A stretch of DNA of 64,000 nt from Heterocephalus glaber (taxonomy: Eukaryota > Chordata > Mammalia > Rodentia > Bathyergidae). Where the stretch lies: positions 17,083,484 through 17,147,483 of the forward strand of contig NW_004624734.1 in the NCBI RefSeq assembly GCF_000247695.1, given 5' to 3'. The first letter of the stretch is position 1, and every line of letters starts with the position of its first letter. Below are positions 13,251 to 26,184 of this stretch, one piece after another. Position numbers and translations under genes: made by a program. The notes under the pieces were generated by a model that saw only the letters and a program-made list of their open reading frames with translations, had not been told where the DNA came from and ran no database searches.

Positions 13251-13825
13251 GAAAACATTTTTTTTTATTACAGACCAAAGAACTTCTTGATGCAACATCA
13301 TCAATACCCATACAACAAACACTGTGTTCTCATGTCCTGTTGACAAGAAGTTCCAGTTTTGTGCCCTGACAACCCTGTTTGATCTCATCACTTCCCTCTT
13401 ACCTTTAATTTGGTCTAATTTTGCTGACTCCTCCCCGACTGTGGTGGTGGGTGGTCAGGGAAGACAGTGTGGAATTTGGAGAAAAGGGCTCAGGACCCTC
13501 TGCTGCAGGGACACTACCCCTTTCTTCCTGTGTTAGCTCACAGTGATCCTTTCCCAAGGCCGCAGTTTCTCAGTGGAAAACAAGAAAATAAGTTACATTT
13601 GGAGATGTGAGTTCGCAGTTACCAGCTGGAAATTGGAAGTAAAAGGAGGGAGATAATATAGAAATCCTAATGTTGAATGAAGATTTATAGAAATTCTCTG
13701 TATTCATTAAGGAAGACAGTTGAGGGGAGAACCCAATAAACCAGTATATGGAGGGCAAGAAAGATAATAAAATACAAACCCAAACTGACATTTATTATCC
13801 TCCTATTAAGTCTAGGCAGTATAAA

Positions 13826-14045
13826 GATAATAAGAGCTAACACTTCAGCGCTTACTAGATGTCAGACACCATTCTAAATACTTGTAAATATTATCTGAAC
13901 TTTCTCAAAAGTATAATTGGAAAGTATTATAATCCCCATTTCTTTGATGAAGAAATTGAAGACCTAAGAGGTGAGTCCCTGAGCAGTAGAAGGCAGGGAT
14001 GTAAGGCCAGGCCCTCTGGCTCTAATTCTTGTGCTCTTCATGACA
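13826..14045 (-). mobile_element. MIR SINE (tRNA-derived, ancient)
   Basis: Read on plus, it follows the reverse MIR pattern: 'gagctaacacttcagcgctt', 'ccattctaaatacttg', 'taatccccatttctttgatg', 'gaagacctaagagg' and 'ccctctggctctaa'. MIR is a mammal-wide SINE of tRNA origin, long inactive. This copy covers most of the consensus length. Confidence 0.82.
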
Positions 14046-14299
14046 ACAGATTCCTCTTAGCAAGTAAACAACTCTGTGAGCTATATCCATGGGTAGGTTA
14101 GATGCACATGGCTTTATGTGTGGGACCACTGGTAATCTTCAGAAACACTCTACAATGCAGACAATAATAAAAGACTCACACAGAGTAATGGTTCATCAAT
14201 TAAAATACAACAACAACAACAAAAACAGAACAGAAATAGTAAACAACACTGCTCAGTGCATGGAAAAACTGGCAGAATCCAAATGAAGATGTAGTTATA

Positions 14300-14470
14300 T
14301 TAATAGAACCATGCCAGTGTTATTTCTTGGGTTTGAATATTGCACTATGATATGGTAAGGTGCCATCTGTGGAAAAACTAGATAAAAGGTCCACAGAATC
14401 TCCTTGTACTGTTTTTGCAACTTCTTGTGAATCTTAACTTACTTCAAGATAAAAGTTAGAATAAATACAA
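14300..14470 (+). mobile_element. Old L1 (L1M) 3' end-like relic
   Basis: Contains 'ctccttgtactgtttttgc', then 'cttcaagataaaagttag', then A-rich sequence. This resembles the terminal part of ancient mammalian L1M-type 3' UTRs. It is short and diverged; family assignment is tentative. Confidence 0.4.
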
Positions 14471-14479
14471 TCTTTAAAA

Positions 14480-16950
14480 AGTAGTGCTTGATTATGACTG
14501 AGTTTTCTTTGGTTCTGAATACATACTTGTCCTGGAGGATGATACACTCAATTTTCAAGAGGCTTGGGAAAGGGCAATAAACAGGTTAGTCAAACAAGGG
14601 GAAAGGAGCAGATGTTAAATGGAAAAAAAATCCCATGAGAAATCATAAACATTATGTAAGATTTCTATGTAATTAAACACATAAAATGCATTCTCAGTGT
14701 ATTCATAGTGACACTGTAAATGTGGGGAAGTACTGTAAACATATGTACTAAGGGAAAATTTCCATGCAGGGAGGTTATTATTGTTTGCACCAGGAATCAC
14801 CTGGACCCTAGAAACCCTGATTTCACAGTTTTTGATATTTGTACTATACAAATCTGTCTGGTGGAACCAAAAGAGAGAACTGTCTTAAGAGTCACAGAAT
14901 CAGAAGTTTTAGGGTTCAAAGAAACACTCAACAGCAAGAAACAAATGACACTTCTGACTAGTAAAATTAACAGCTTTCACAGACAAAGCTGCCTCATTGC
15001 GTGACACAGGCAAAAGTCAGTTTTGCAGTTTAAAAGGTCAACAAATGGTGTTGGCATGGCGACCTTCATTGTACTGTCTTTTGCAAAAAATCTGAAGGGC
15101 AAAAAGTAGACATTGGATAGAGTTGAAGAAGGGGTCAAAGGCTTTTACTAAAAGGGAGAGGTGCGGTAAGAAAGACTTCAGCCTGAGTCTGCCCCAAACT
15201 CAGAGGGACGAGATTTGGGGCATGGAAAGCTGGGACACTGGACTCTAAGCTGCTTTTAACCGTAACAGCTATTCAGTTTCCCTTGGCAACCTGGGAGGGC
15301 TTAACCCAGTGCCAGGCACATAGCATACCAGGAAGAAATATGTGAGTTTGGACTATGTTCGAAGCCGTAATAATATCACCCAGCTCACAATAAATATAGC
15401 TTTGTCATCATTTGAAACTTTGCCCATAAAGGGCCCTGGCTTAAAGAAGCTTGGAACGTTCAGCAGGGAAGGCTTCAATTTGAGTGTTGATCAGACTCAA
15501 ATTTGTGAACTTTGGCAGGACCTGAGGAGATAGCTGCACACAGCAGTTGACATTTTAGGTTGCCTGATGTTTTTCTAGACAGCTGTCAAGATTGATAAAA
15601 CCTGTCATGTTTTTCCAGGCTGTGCAGCCATTTAACAGCAAAAAGACACCACCATGGGAAGCAGTCAAGAGGCATACTAGTTTTGGAGATGGATGGGAGG
15701 ATTCTTTGTTGTGCATCTCCTTACAACAATTTAAATTTTGATCCATTCCCTGGAGGCCTCCTCATCTACTCACCAAGGAGTCACTTTGGAACCTACTTCC
15801 AGGGCAAGTTCAGAGTGTTTGATCAGCTTTGTGCCACTTAGAGATCGAGAGATAAAAAGCCAGGAGTTCAGGTGTGGAAATACAAGGCAGTGTATTAGGT
15901 AAGACTTAACAGCAGGGCAATTCGGAATGCCCAAACGTACTTAAGTTTCAAGACCTATCGTACAAACGGTTTTATTTCCATTCAACTGTCAATAATAATA
16001 ATGATTTTAAAATAGCTTCAAGGACAGAGCCAAGGACAGTGGGATTGAGGTGCCTAAAACAGATGGGAGTAAAAATTAGATAATGCGGCATTGCCAGTTT
16101 TGTTTTTTTTCTCTTTGCTTTGGAATGAGAAAAATTTTGTTTACCAGAGTTGTGCAAGTCCATTATTTTTGTTCAAATTTTTATTATTCAAGGAGAACAA
16201 GTCCCAAGAAATAATTTAATTAGCTCAAACAGAAAATATCTAATATGAAGGAAGAATATGTTTCACAAATAAGAAAGGCTCAAATCTATTTAACATTATA
16301 AAACAGCAAAGGTAAATGTGGGAAGAAATGGTTATGCAGCTGTAGACTGATGTGTAGAACTCTCCTCTACTACTGAATACATTTCTTATTCTCTCCCTCT
16401 CTCCTTTTCTCTGCTCTCTTTCTGCATATGTGTGCTTTTTATAACCTCTCAACTCTCATTCATTTTCATCATTACATAAATGTGTATGCACTGTTTTTAT
16501 TTGCAATGCTTGTGATTTATTGTGTTTCCTGCATCTAAGGCTTCATGGAATTTGTCAAACCTGAAAAATTATCATCTATTATCCCTTTAAATTTTGCATT
16601 TTTACAATCCTTCTAGTCTCTAAATGTCGACCTCTGATTAGTAAAGTTACAAGTTTTCATATCTATCAGTTTCATATTTTTCATTTATCTGATCTTCTCT
16701 GAAACATACCACATTCATTTTTCCCAGCTTAGTCTTGCAGGTTTTTTTTTTTTAATTTTTTCAGCTACATAATCTCAATTCAGCAAAACTAGTTTATCTC
16801 TCTGTTTTGTAATTTTCCACTCTGAATTTTCGTTTGGTGAGCCTTAACATGGAACACTTGAGGGACATAGATTCTGATGTATTTCTCTAAGAAGAATTTG
16901 TTTTTTGTCTTTCTATTACCTACCCATTTGCTTGTCATCTTGAGATTATG
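14480..16950. other. Intergenic DNA, no gene recognised
   Basis: Frames of 94 and 63 codons occur but show no known motif. Base composition is less AT-rich at 15150-15330. I recognise no transposon here. Confidence 0.45.
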
Positions 16951-16957
16951 AATATTC

Positions 16958-17395
16958 AGTGTCTTAGTTACTTTTCTCATTGCTGAGACAAAATATCCAA
17001 CAGGGAAAGTTAAAAGAGGAAAGATTTGCCGTAGCTCACTGTTTGTAGAGGTTTCAGGCCATAGCCAGCTGGCTCCAAGCCAGGGTGGCATGGAAGAGGA
17101 GCATCAGAGAGGAAAAACAAGTCCTGGCCAGCAGAAGGGAGCAAAGCAGCAAAGTAGCAAGGTAGCAATAACTTGTTTCTGTTCCTATTGATTAGTGCCA
17201 CCCACGCTCAGGGTGGGGCACCCTTAATTCCAGCAGCACACAGTTAATATCAGCTTCCTACATCAAATCCCAGCATCACATCCTCAATCCGACCATCATA
17301 CAACCTGGAGCCAGCCATCTCCAAAAAGCCCCACCTAGGATCGCATGAGGAGGGAATGACATGGGGGAGCATCTAGATACAAGCCATTAACATTC
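16958..17395 (-). mobile_element. LTR-like repeat, MaLR-type, unassigned subfamily
   Basis: Begins 'cagtgtcttagttacttttc' followed by 'cattgctgagacaaaat', and ends '...acaagccattaaca' after a C-rich stretch 'gccccacctagg'. This is the usual plus-strand view of a rodent LTR repeat lying on the minus strand: a 'gtcttagtta...ctgagacaaaa' end and a terminal 'ccattaaca'. I cannot fix the subfamily. Confidence 0.55.
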
Positions 17396-17399
17396 AGGA

Positions 17400-18940
17400 A
17401 GGTGTTAATTTTCCTTTTAGCCAAATCACAAACTGAGAGAAAAATACTTTTTGTTAATGGCTAATTTTGCATATAAAATAATTTGTAGTCTACTCACTCA
17501 CTGATAGTGCAGTAGTTCAAGTTCCCTGGGTGTGTGTGTATGTTTGGTGAAAGACAGGGGTACTAGGTCCAATTGTATAATTTGTTTAAATCAAAGGTGT
17601 TTATTTGTCCTCTGTATAGACATTGAATCCAAATTTCCATTTATAGAATTGACAAATACCTCCAGAAAAACTGTAACTTTAGCCTCTGCTTTTTTTTTTT
17701 TGTCTTCATATTTGTCAGTCTAAGGATTTTGTTTTCTGTGTGGGGTATTAAAAAGATGTTTACTTGCTGCAAAACTGAAACTGTTCTAAAAAAATAAAAT
17801 CTATTTAAAATGTTGACTATGTTTATCAATACTATTTGAAGAGCATATGTGTATATGTGTGTGTGTGTTGTCAAATTTGTTGAAGAATGCTATTTCTTAG
17901 AATAATTAGTTGGAGATTTTAATAAAATAGTAGTTTTTCAAAAGATTTAAAATAAAAAAATAGGAATTTGAAATACAGTACAAAATTAATTTTTATAGAA
18001 ACCAAAATGAATAATAAGCCCTTTCTTTTCACTTAAGAGTCAAAAAATACTGAAGTGAGCTGTGATGCAATAAATGCATAGGTATACCTTTGAATACCTT
18101 ATCTTAAAATTGGTTGAATAATAATTGACACATTTTATGATAAAATATTATCTAAATTAATTTTTAACACCTTTATATTTATCCTGCTGTTTTACTGTAA
18201 GTATTGAAATGGTCTGTTGGGTAGCTTAACTACTGTTGAAAACTTAATATTTACTGTAGGAACCAATACAATTTTCACCTTTGCTTCATATAAAACATTT
18301 CACTGTGAGTTCAGGAAAGCATTGTTTATCTTCAACCCATTACCAATAGGATTTCAGAAAGGACAAAAACAAAACTCTTTTTGGATTATAACTTTCTTTC
18401 TAATATTATAATATTAATTGTCCATCCAACATTCCTTTTGTACACTGTGAATAAACAGGAATAAACTGTGTTGTAATGCAGAAAGTATGGGAGTCTTTTC
18501 CCTTGAGGCACTGAATTAATTATCATAATTCATTGGCTGAGTGTGACATCTGTCAGTTCAGCAAAGACCTTGGAATAGTGGCCAAGTGAGAGAGAACTAC
18601 TGTGTTTGAATTCCTTCTCACCAGATTGCAAAATTCATGCTGAGTGCTTTTAATGATAGAATGACAGCATTTTGCTAAGTTATTCTCCTCCAAATCCAGG
18701 AGTATGTGATAGTCTTACAGCTTACTTGATTCTGACAGTCCGGGAAGGTTTTAGTGGAGACAGCATTACCAGCAACACTTCACACTCAGAGTTTCCCTTT
18801 TTATCTATTCTTTCATATATTTGTTCATTCAAAATCTCTCTAATCCTTTCTACAGTTCAGAAATCATTCAAACAAATGGAAGAAACAGTGGAACAATTTC
18901 ACTCGTGGGAGTGAATGAATTTTGAACTCACAATAGAGTG
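17400..18940. other. AT-rich intergenic DNA
   Basis: No gene or identifiable repeat beyond a short GT-rich run near 17846-17870 and a T11 run near 17690. Confidence 0.5.
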
Positions 18941-18949
18941 TTTTATACA

Positions 18950-19080
18950 ACATATGGAGCATTTATAAATGGCTGGGCAAGGTGCTGGTGCTTTATACCC
19001 AATTACCCCATGAGACAGATAAAATAAAGTATTTTCTTCGTAAGGAGATGTCATTTTCTGTGTGCTAGTCAAATTTGGAT
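18950..19080 (-). mobile_element. Possible MIR fragment
   Basis: 'gctgggcaaggtgctggtgctttata ...' followed by 'ccccatgagacagataaaa' has the spacing of a reverse MIR (highest-variance part). It is weakly preserved and could be chance. Confidence 0.35.
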
Positions 19081-19244
19081 AGGTTGAGATGTCACTTGGA
19101 GAGGAACTCAAACAGTACAGACTTTGCTTGATCATTAATAGCACTACTGTGATAGGCAGTGGATTGGGGTCGCTTGCTGTAGTTCCTCTCCAGCAGCCTG
19201 TAGTCCCTGCCCTGCTGTCCTGCCCCACAGCCTTACCCATTCCA

Positions 19245-19420
19245 GTGACTGAGAGTGTGGATTCTGGAGAAGGCAGGCCTGTGATCAAAACCCACATCTT
19301 CCATGTCAGCAAATTACTTACTCTCTCTGTGCTTCACTTTATTTTTAAATAAGATGAGAATATTCTGTAGCAATAGAGTTAGTGTGACATTAAAGGAGTT
19401 AATTGATTCCAGGGTCCAGA
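19245..19420 (+). mobile_element. MIR SINE fragment
   Basis: 'gtggattctggagaaggcag', then 'cagcaaattacttactctct', 'gtgcttcactttattt' and 'aataagatgagaat' follow the forward MIR order. Diverged but ordered. Confidence 0.65.
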
Positions 19421-19789
19421 ATGCAAAGTTATATACAGATGTCAGCTATTCTAACACCACCTTGTTTTATTTTATTTGCATGCTCATCTGGTCCATTTGG
19501 CACTTGAATTTGGGACCCTATTTTTAGGACTATGAAATTTAAAAAGGGATGAACCTGAGGAACAAGGGAGATGGTAAATACAGCAATGACAACAAAACTT
19601 GTAAAGAGAATCTTAAATACACACAAAAGAAGAATTTTTACTTCCTTTTTGAAATAAATCACCGATTTTTTTTTTGATGTAAAAAATGTGGATGTGGCCA
19701 CATCTTCAACTGTGGGGAGGTTAGTCTAGGTTCAGGAAACATTTAAAATAAGAACATAATGGCCTAATAACTCACTGGTTCCTTCAGAA

Positions 19790-19970
19790 AATAATTTTTG
19801 AATACCTTCTAGGTGTTAGATCTTGAGGATACAAAGTTGAATGGCAATTTCTCTGCCATTTAAAAGTTCATATGCCATGAGTAGGGAAAGAAATGGATAT
19901 ATACCAGTACTGTGCTAAAGAAAAACAGGACAGTCTATTTAAGTCTGGTTAGGGGAAGACTCATCTTAGA
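19790..19970 (+). mobile_element. L2-like LINE 3' fragment
   Basis: 'ttttgaataccttctaggtg', 'ttagatcttgaggatacaaa' and 'ttgaatggcaat' follow the common mammalian L2 3'-end wording. Short and diverged. Confidence 0.45.
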
Positions 19971-19999
19971 CGATTCTCAAATTCATTCATTCAAACTTG

Positions 20000-21925
20000 C
20001 TCTTTGGAAATAAAAATTATGCAGGTAAAACACATGGAAAAAGAGGCAAGGATAATCCAAATAGAACAGAATAGAATATTTAAAAATCTTTCAGAATTAT
20101 AAACAGAATAGTAAATTTTGGAATGACAATAGATATGTGAACTATGTGAATTAGAGCAATTTTTTTGCATGTGTCAATGACAAATCCTCACTTTACAGTT
20201 CCTTACTCTTTCTTTAAAAATAATTCTTCATAGCAGTCCAATATGATAGAAAATAATATTCTCCAAATGACCAGATGTGCACAATGAGGTTCAGAGAATT
20301 GAACAGAGTGGATTATATTATTGATAAATGGTAGAAACTTTCAAACACATTGTAAAAATACAGGGAGCAGGTACAATGTGATGAGGTTCATTTGACCCAG
20401 ATTAAATATCATAATGAAAATGTTGGATAATAACAGGAAAAGTTTGCCCTGGCTGATACAAATGTCAAAAGAAAGGGAGATCATTTGCTTAAAGCAAAAG
20501 AGATAATCTAAATGACTAATCAGTTTCACTGCCTCAGGTATCATTTTTTAGACTCAGCTTCTTGATCTTTCACAAGAATCTGTGGACCTTGGTAGAATCC
20601 TTGTCCTGTCCCAGACTCAATGTTGAAATGGGAAAGGTTGAATTCACCACAAATGTATATTATTTTATAACTTTCCTCTACTGAAAGCACAGATTACAGA
20701 AGACTGCCCAAATCATTTTAATGATTTCTCCCCCCTCATATATACACACAGATATATTAATTTTCCTTTAAAGTTAAAAATAGATTTACAATTAAGTGTT
20801 AAAAACAGTTTGCATTATCTTAAAAGTTTTCCAATCTTTTACTTATGCAAGGAAAAATTTCAAAGCAGATTAAAAATGCTTATACAATTTAGTTACAATA
20901 TTTAAAGACATTTAAAAAGATTTGGAAAAATAGTTGGTTTTGGGTAAATTTCCTCCACCTCCCCTACTCCCATATCTAGTAAAATAGGACACGTAGTTCT
21001 TTTTCTCACATATTATTTTATATACTTAGAGGAAATTGCCCCCAAACTTAAATGAATTTGACAAATGGATTTAGCAAATGAACAGATGCATTTAAAATAT
21101 AACAGATGGGTCTCTGTTTTCTTAGGTGAGGTGATCTATATCCATTTTATCAAGTTACAAGGGTGAATGAATCTGAAGCTCAAATGATATACAAAAAATT
21201 AGAAAATATTGATGGCTTTGTGCCATAAATTAAATGAACCTTAATTTTTATTAAAATTGAAATATACATTTGAGGAACTTGAAAATGTTTCCTTTACTGG
21301 TAAGAATGACATTAAATATGGAAAGCAAGCATTTCAAATCAATTGATATTTTCAAAACACCTCCTCAATTTTGAGAAGATAAATTTAGATTTGGCAGAAT
21401 TCTTTAAAAATATGGCACTCTTGTAGAGTTAGGAGAGAATTATTTGGGAACATAAAATGAAGACAATCAACCTAGAAAACAGGTCAATGTGGTTAAGTGC
21501 CTTGAATAAAAGCAATAGCAGACGTTGGTCTATAACCAAAGTCTTGTCAATTATTTGAGGATATTAACTCTTTGATTATGTCTTCCTTCAAATAAGATTA
21601 GTTAGTATAAATGACTAATAGTACTTCAGCTAGTAGTAAATGGTAGCTATGAAACTTCACCTGTAGTGCCTATAATACCAGAATTTCAGTTCTCCATATT
21701 CCCTCCTTCTCAAACAATGCTTATTGAAGAAAATGAATCTATGGGTCTCCTGTTTACTAATTTCCCAGGTTTATTTTTCATTTTTCCATTTTATTTTGAG
21801 AAGCTTTCATTCTATCCTTAAATACCAATAATGTCACAATCCAAAGCATAACACTAATTTGAGCTCTTAAAAATCAACTTCAGAAATATGCAAAACACTA
21901 ATAACCGTATGAGACTTAAAGATTT
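20000..21925. other. AT-rich intergenic DNA
   Basis: A weak reverse MIR-like stretch lies at about 20235-20310 ('gtgcacaatgaggttcagag'). Otherwise no gene or named repeat is seen. Confidence 0.45.
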
Positions 21926-21929
21926 GGAC

Positions 21930-22021
21930 GGGGGATTTAGCTCAGTGGTTTCGCCGCCTGCTGTGCAAGCTCAAGGACCTGAGTTCAATCTCCGGTACAA
22001 AAAAAAAAAAAAAAAAAAAAA
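21930..22021 (+). mobile_element. ID SINE with long poly(A)
   Basis: Starts GGGGGATTTAGCTCAGTGG, with an A box and a GAGTTCAATCTCC B-box region, followed by about 23 A residues. The middle 'tttcgccgcctgctgtgc' is the variant also seen at 6731. The flanks ATTTGGAC (left) and AATTGGAC (right) are a short target duplication with one mismatch. The long pure A tail suggests a young insertion. Confidence 0.9.
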
Positions 22022-22474
22022 TTGGACAGTAACATTTTTCTTCATTTATGTTTAATTTATATCTGAGCTTTTATGGCAGTTATGGTTTCTGTCAGCAGTA
22101 TAAATAAAATACCTAAACTTCATAAAATCAAACTTACCTGCCAGGGGAGGAGTCCGAATCTCAAAGGTGGCTTTCCCAGTGTGATGTTCATTTTTGGAGC
22201 CTGGATATGCCGACCTCCATAGTTTCCCTAAATGAGGGAAGCTTTTCAGCATAATCACTGATAATGTGAGATTGTGCTCAGCCTGTCCCTTTCTAACAAG
22301 AAAGCTTGAAGGTATATTTGTGGGACTGTGAAGCATTGTGCATGTGGCGATTTGATTCGTATTCACATTTATAAAGTTTTTTCTTGTGAGGATTTCAGAT
22401 TATTAATTTTGTCACTGCCTAGCAGGGGGTTCATACTTTAGAAATAATGAAATTTAGAACTAAAGGACAAAGCT

Positions 22475-22680
22475 AGGTTAAGTAGTCCCCACCAAGTGTT
22501 CTAGCACTCTAGGAGTCTGCAGTAGGAGGATTGAAAGATCCAGCCCAGTCTGGGCAACGTATAATCTTAGTGAGACCTTGTATCTAAACAATAAATTTAA
22601 AAGAGGAGAGGGGGACAGGGGATGTTAGATAACTGTGAAATCCCTGAGTTTGATCCTCAGTACCAGAAATAAAATAAATA
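22475..22680 (+). mobile_element. B1-dID SINE (7SL/tRNA fusion)
   Basis: A B1-like left part ('agcactctaggagtctgcag', 'aggaggattgaaagatcc', 'cagtctgggcaacg', 'gtgagaccttgtatc') is followed by an ID-like right part ('ccctgagtttgatcctcag') and an AATAAA-rich tail. B1-dID composites are known from squirrels, dormice and other non-murid rodents. The start of B1 is missing or diverged. Confidence 0.78.
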
Positions 22681-22969
22681 AAATTCATTAAATATATGAG
22701 TATCAATATTTTTACTAAATGGTTGTCTAAATATATTAAAACTTGAATGTAGAAGATTTCTTGGTTGACTTTTCTATGAATTAGAGTAAAATAAATAACA
22801 AACCACATATCTCAGTGTCTTAGTAAATAACAATGTTATGGTCATATATTATTTTGAAAAAACAATCCCATCATTTTAAACATATCTCAGATGCTGATAT
22901 CTGTCCTCTACGTGGAACTGATCTGTATAGTTTAGTGGAAGCTAGAGGATCTAGAATTGTGTATTTCCT

Positions 22970-23285
22970 ATTTAGGCTGGTATAACAAAATACTATGAAC
23001 AGGAATCTTGTTAAAAATAGAAATATATTTCTCACCATTCTGGAGCCTGGAAAGTCCAAATGAAAATAGCTGTGGACTTCATATTTGGTAAGGGTCTGGT
23101 ACATAGATGGCTGTCTTTGTGCTTTATATGTCAGAAAGGGAGAGGGAGTTTTATGGGATCTCTTATATAAAGGCACTAACCCCATTCACAAAGGTTCTAT
23201 GACAGTGACCTAATTACCTTCCAATGGCCACACCACCTATACCTTGGCCACTAGGTTTCACAACTTGAACTTTGTTCAGAAACAA
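22970..23285 (-). mobile_element. MaLR LTR (MST/MLT1-like)
   Basis: Read on plus it gives the reverse LTR pattern: 'ggctggtataacaaaatact', 'tttctcaccattctggagcc', 'tggaaagtccaaatg' and 'tgacctaattaccttcc', then 'ggccacaccacctat'. Probably a solo LTR; no target duplication seen. Confidence 0.7.
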
Positions 23286-23579
23286 ATAAATGGTCTGCTC
23301 ATAGTTTCTGGCCTGCTTTTGGTCATCAGCTGGAGTATTCCATCTTTCATCACTGTGACCTTTCTGTGCATGTCCTCTCTCCTTATTCAGCAGCCTAGCT
23401 CATGCTTCTTTGCATGACTCTTAGCTTTCTTTTGGACTAAAGCAGAGCCCACGGGTCTCCTAAACTTTAGTCTGAAAGTCATTTGCTTTGGATTGACCTA
23501 GAGACCCACATACTCGATTGAGACTTACATGTGGAGAAACCAGATTCTAACTCTTGATGGGAGTAGTGACAGAGTCATG

Positions 23580-26040
23580 TTACAAAAACCATAATAGAAC
23601 ATGAGAAATAAAGAAACTTCTCAATTCAATAATCTGTGTTCTCCGATTAGAAATTAAGAAAAGAAGAATACAACACAACAGAAAGCACAAAACAACAAAA
23701 TTCAGAGAAGGAAAGAATACATTGAAAGTATGAAAGCAATAGAAAAAAATGAATGAAACAAAGAAGTTGTCTTTTGAAAACATCAATAAGATCGACAAAT
23801 TTCTAGCAAGCTGAAAAAAATAAAACAGAAAATTGACACAAATTGTTAATAATAGGAACGAATAAGGAAGAAAGACCACATATCCATGGTCATTAAAAAA
23901 TAAAAGTAAATATAACAAATAACTTTCAATTGATAAATTTGACAAGTTAGAAGTAATAGACAAATTAATTGAAGCCTGTTGTATCAATACTAAATCAAGA
24001 TGAGCTAGATAATTTGAATACTCGTATTATTGCAAAACTGGAAATTTTAAAAGTTACTCAAAACTAATCTCTAGGCTGAGATATTTTCATGAGTGAATTC
24101 TATCAAATATTTACAGAATTATCAAAATACTTTACAAAATATTTTTCCAGAAAATATCAGAATAAAGAATAATTCTCAGTTCATTTTATGAGGCCAGAAT
24201 TGTCTAGTACAACACACAGACAAGTACAAAAAGTACAAAACGTAGATCAATAACTGCCACTAATTGAGGTACAAGAATCCTTTTAAAATTAGCAAACAAA
24301 ATCTGACAACATACAAAACACTATAGCCAGTTTATTTCAGTCATGAAAAACTGGTTTGACATCCCTAATCAATGTAGTCACATATGTCAATAACCTAAAG
24401 GAGAAAACTTATAACAGTTTCCCACACCCAAATATAGTAAAAACACTCAAAATGTTATAAATGGAAAAGTATTATCTCAACTTGATAAAGAGCGTCTACA
24501 CAAAACTTACAGCTAGTAAGAGTGAAAAAAATGGATGCTTTTTTGTAAAATTAGTCATCAATCAAGGATGTCTTCTCATCCCTCTTCCTCTTCATAGTGT
24601 TAGCATTTCTGACCGTCTTGATAAAGCATTAAAAATAAATACTAAATCAAAGGAAGAGAAGAAATAAAACTACTTACAAATAAGTGATTATCTGCAAATT
24701 CCTTAGAAATAAACAAATTTAACTCCCAGAAGTAACAAGTGTGTTTAGCAATTTGTAGAATATATTATTCATAGGCAAAAATCAGAGTCATTTATATACA
24801 CAGTGAAAACATGAGAACCAAAATGTAAAATGCAATACATGAGAATATGACATATTTAAGTATTGTATATATTTGATAAAGCATGCATAAAATCTATGTA
24901 TATAAAAATTACAAAACTACTGGTGGAAGAACTGATTGGTACTTTTTAGGTATACAATATAAGGACATTCATCATCAGAAATTTGTACCTTTACATAATA
25001 TACCTTGTCTTATTTTTCTCCATTCCCCTGCCCTCCCTTCAACCCTTCCACCACTCTTAAAAATAAAAAACCAACATATTTTGCTTATGAATTAGGAGTC
25101 TCAACATAATAAAAATATCAATTCTTTCTTTATATTTATCTATAAGTTTGATACAATTCCAATCAAAATTCCAGCAAGAATTTTTATAGACAGGGACAAG
25201 CTGATTCTAAAATACTTATAGAAAGGCACTAGCTTTGAAAGAACAACAACAATCTTGGCAAAGGAAAAAAAATATATAGTTGAAGGAATCACACTGTCTT
25301 TTATTAAGGCTTACTATGCTTTGAAAAACCGGTGATATTATTTGAGCTGTAGTCACCTAGATAAATGAGGGAAATTAGAGAGCTCAGGAACAGTCTCACA
25401 TAAGACTGCTCAACTGATTTTATCAAATGGGGAAAATCTTTCAATGTTGAAAGGATAGCATGAGTAACAAATGGTGTGGGAGAAACAGAAAATCTATGAG
25501 TTAAAAAAGGAGGCTTTACCTAATTCTGAGGATTTACACTACAGCTAACTAAAAATTGATAAAAAATTAATCATAAAATTTAGAAAAAAATATGAGAAAA
25601 TCTTTGAGACCAAAAATTAGGTGCGAGTTCTTGAATTTGACACCACAATCATTATCCATGCAAGAAAAAATTGATAAATTAGATCTGATTTGAAAATTGA
25701 AAACTACAAACTTTAAAATTGTAACTACAAACTTTATAAAGGCCTGATTAGGATTGAGAGAAAATCTACGGACTGAAGAAAACATTCGGAAAACTAAACA
25801 AAATTCTAATGCTTAGACTATATAGAGAAGGCTCAAAATTAAATAATAGCAGACGTTTTCCTGAAGCGAGTATACATATGGCAAATAAGCACTTGACAAA
25901 TGTTCAATATCATTAGCCATCAGGAAAATGCAAAGCAAAGCCACAATTAGCCATCGCTGCGTATCTATCAGAACGATAATGGTAACATCAAATCTTTGTG
26001 AGAATTTATGTTTCATCTTTCAAATTACATATGGGAAGTT
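23580..26040 (+). mobile_element. Old L1 (L1M-type), decayed and interrupted
   Basis: Plus-strand L1 ORF2 wording survives in order. There is a 'gagtgaattctatcaaatat' stretch (24094) and 'ttctcagttcattttatgag' (24173), matching the post-endonuclease and RT region. 'caattccaatcaaaattcca' (25156) and 'aaaatgcaaagcaaagccac' (25925) match the C-terminal half. Stops and indels are frequent. It is broken at about 24930-25065 by an antisense L1 3' fragment, and its end is cut by a minus-strand ID with a pyrimidine tract. No open reading frame of note remains. Confidence 0.7.
24930..25065 (-). mobile_element. L1 3' UTR fragment inserted antisense in older L1
   Basis: 'ggtactttttaggtatacaa', 'gaaatttgtacctttaca' and the C-rich 'gccctcccttcaacccttcc' match the minus-strand view of the L1 3' UTR at 7340-7470. 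The surrounding sequence is older plus-strand L1, so this is nested. It ends in an A-rich run near 25065. Confidence 0.75.
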
Positions 26041-26041
26041 T

Positions 26042-26180
26042 CAAATTTTTTTCTTTTTCTTCTTCTTCTTTTTTTTTTGGCCTTTTTTTGTTCTTGTTTC
26101 TTTTGATACCAGGAATGTAGATCAGGGTTTGTACTTGTCAGGTAAGCATTGTATTGTAAATTAGGTCCCCGCCCCTTCTT
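26042..26180 (-). mobile_element. ID SINE, minus strand, with T-rich tail
   Basis: A pyrimidine/T tract (26042-26098, the tail read on plus) is followed by 'gataccaggaatgtagatca' and 'ggtaagcattgtattgtaaat', then 'ggtccccgcccc'. This is a reverse ID element. It is more diverged than the plus-strand IDs. Confidence 0.68.
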
Positions 26181-26184
26181 ATTT

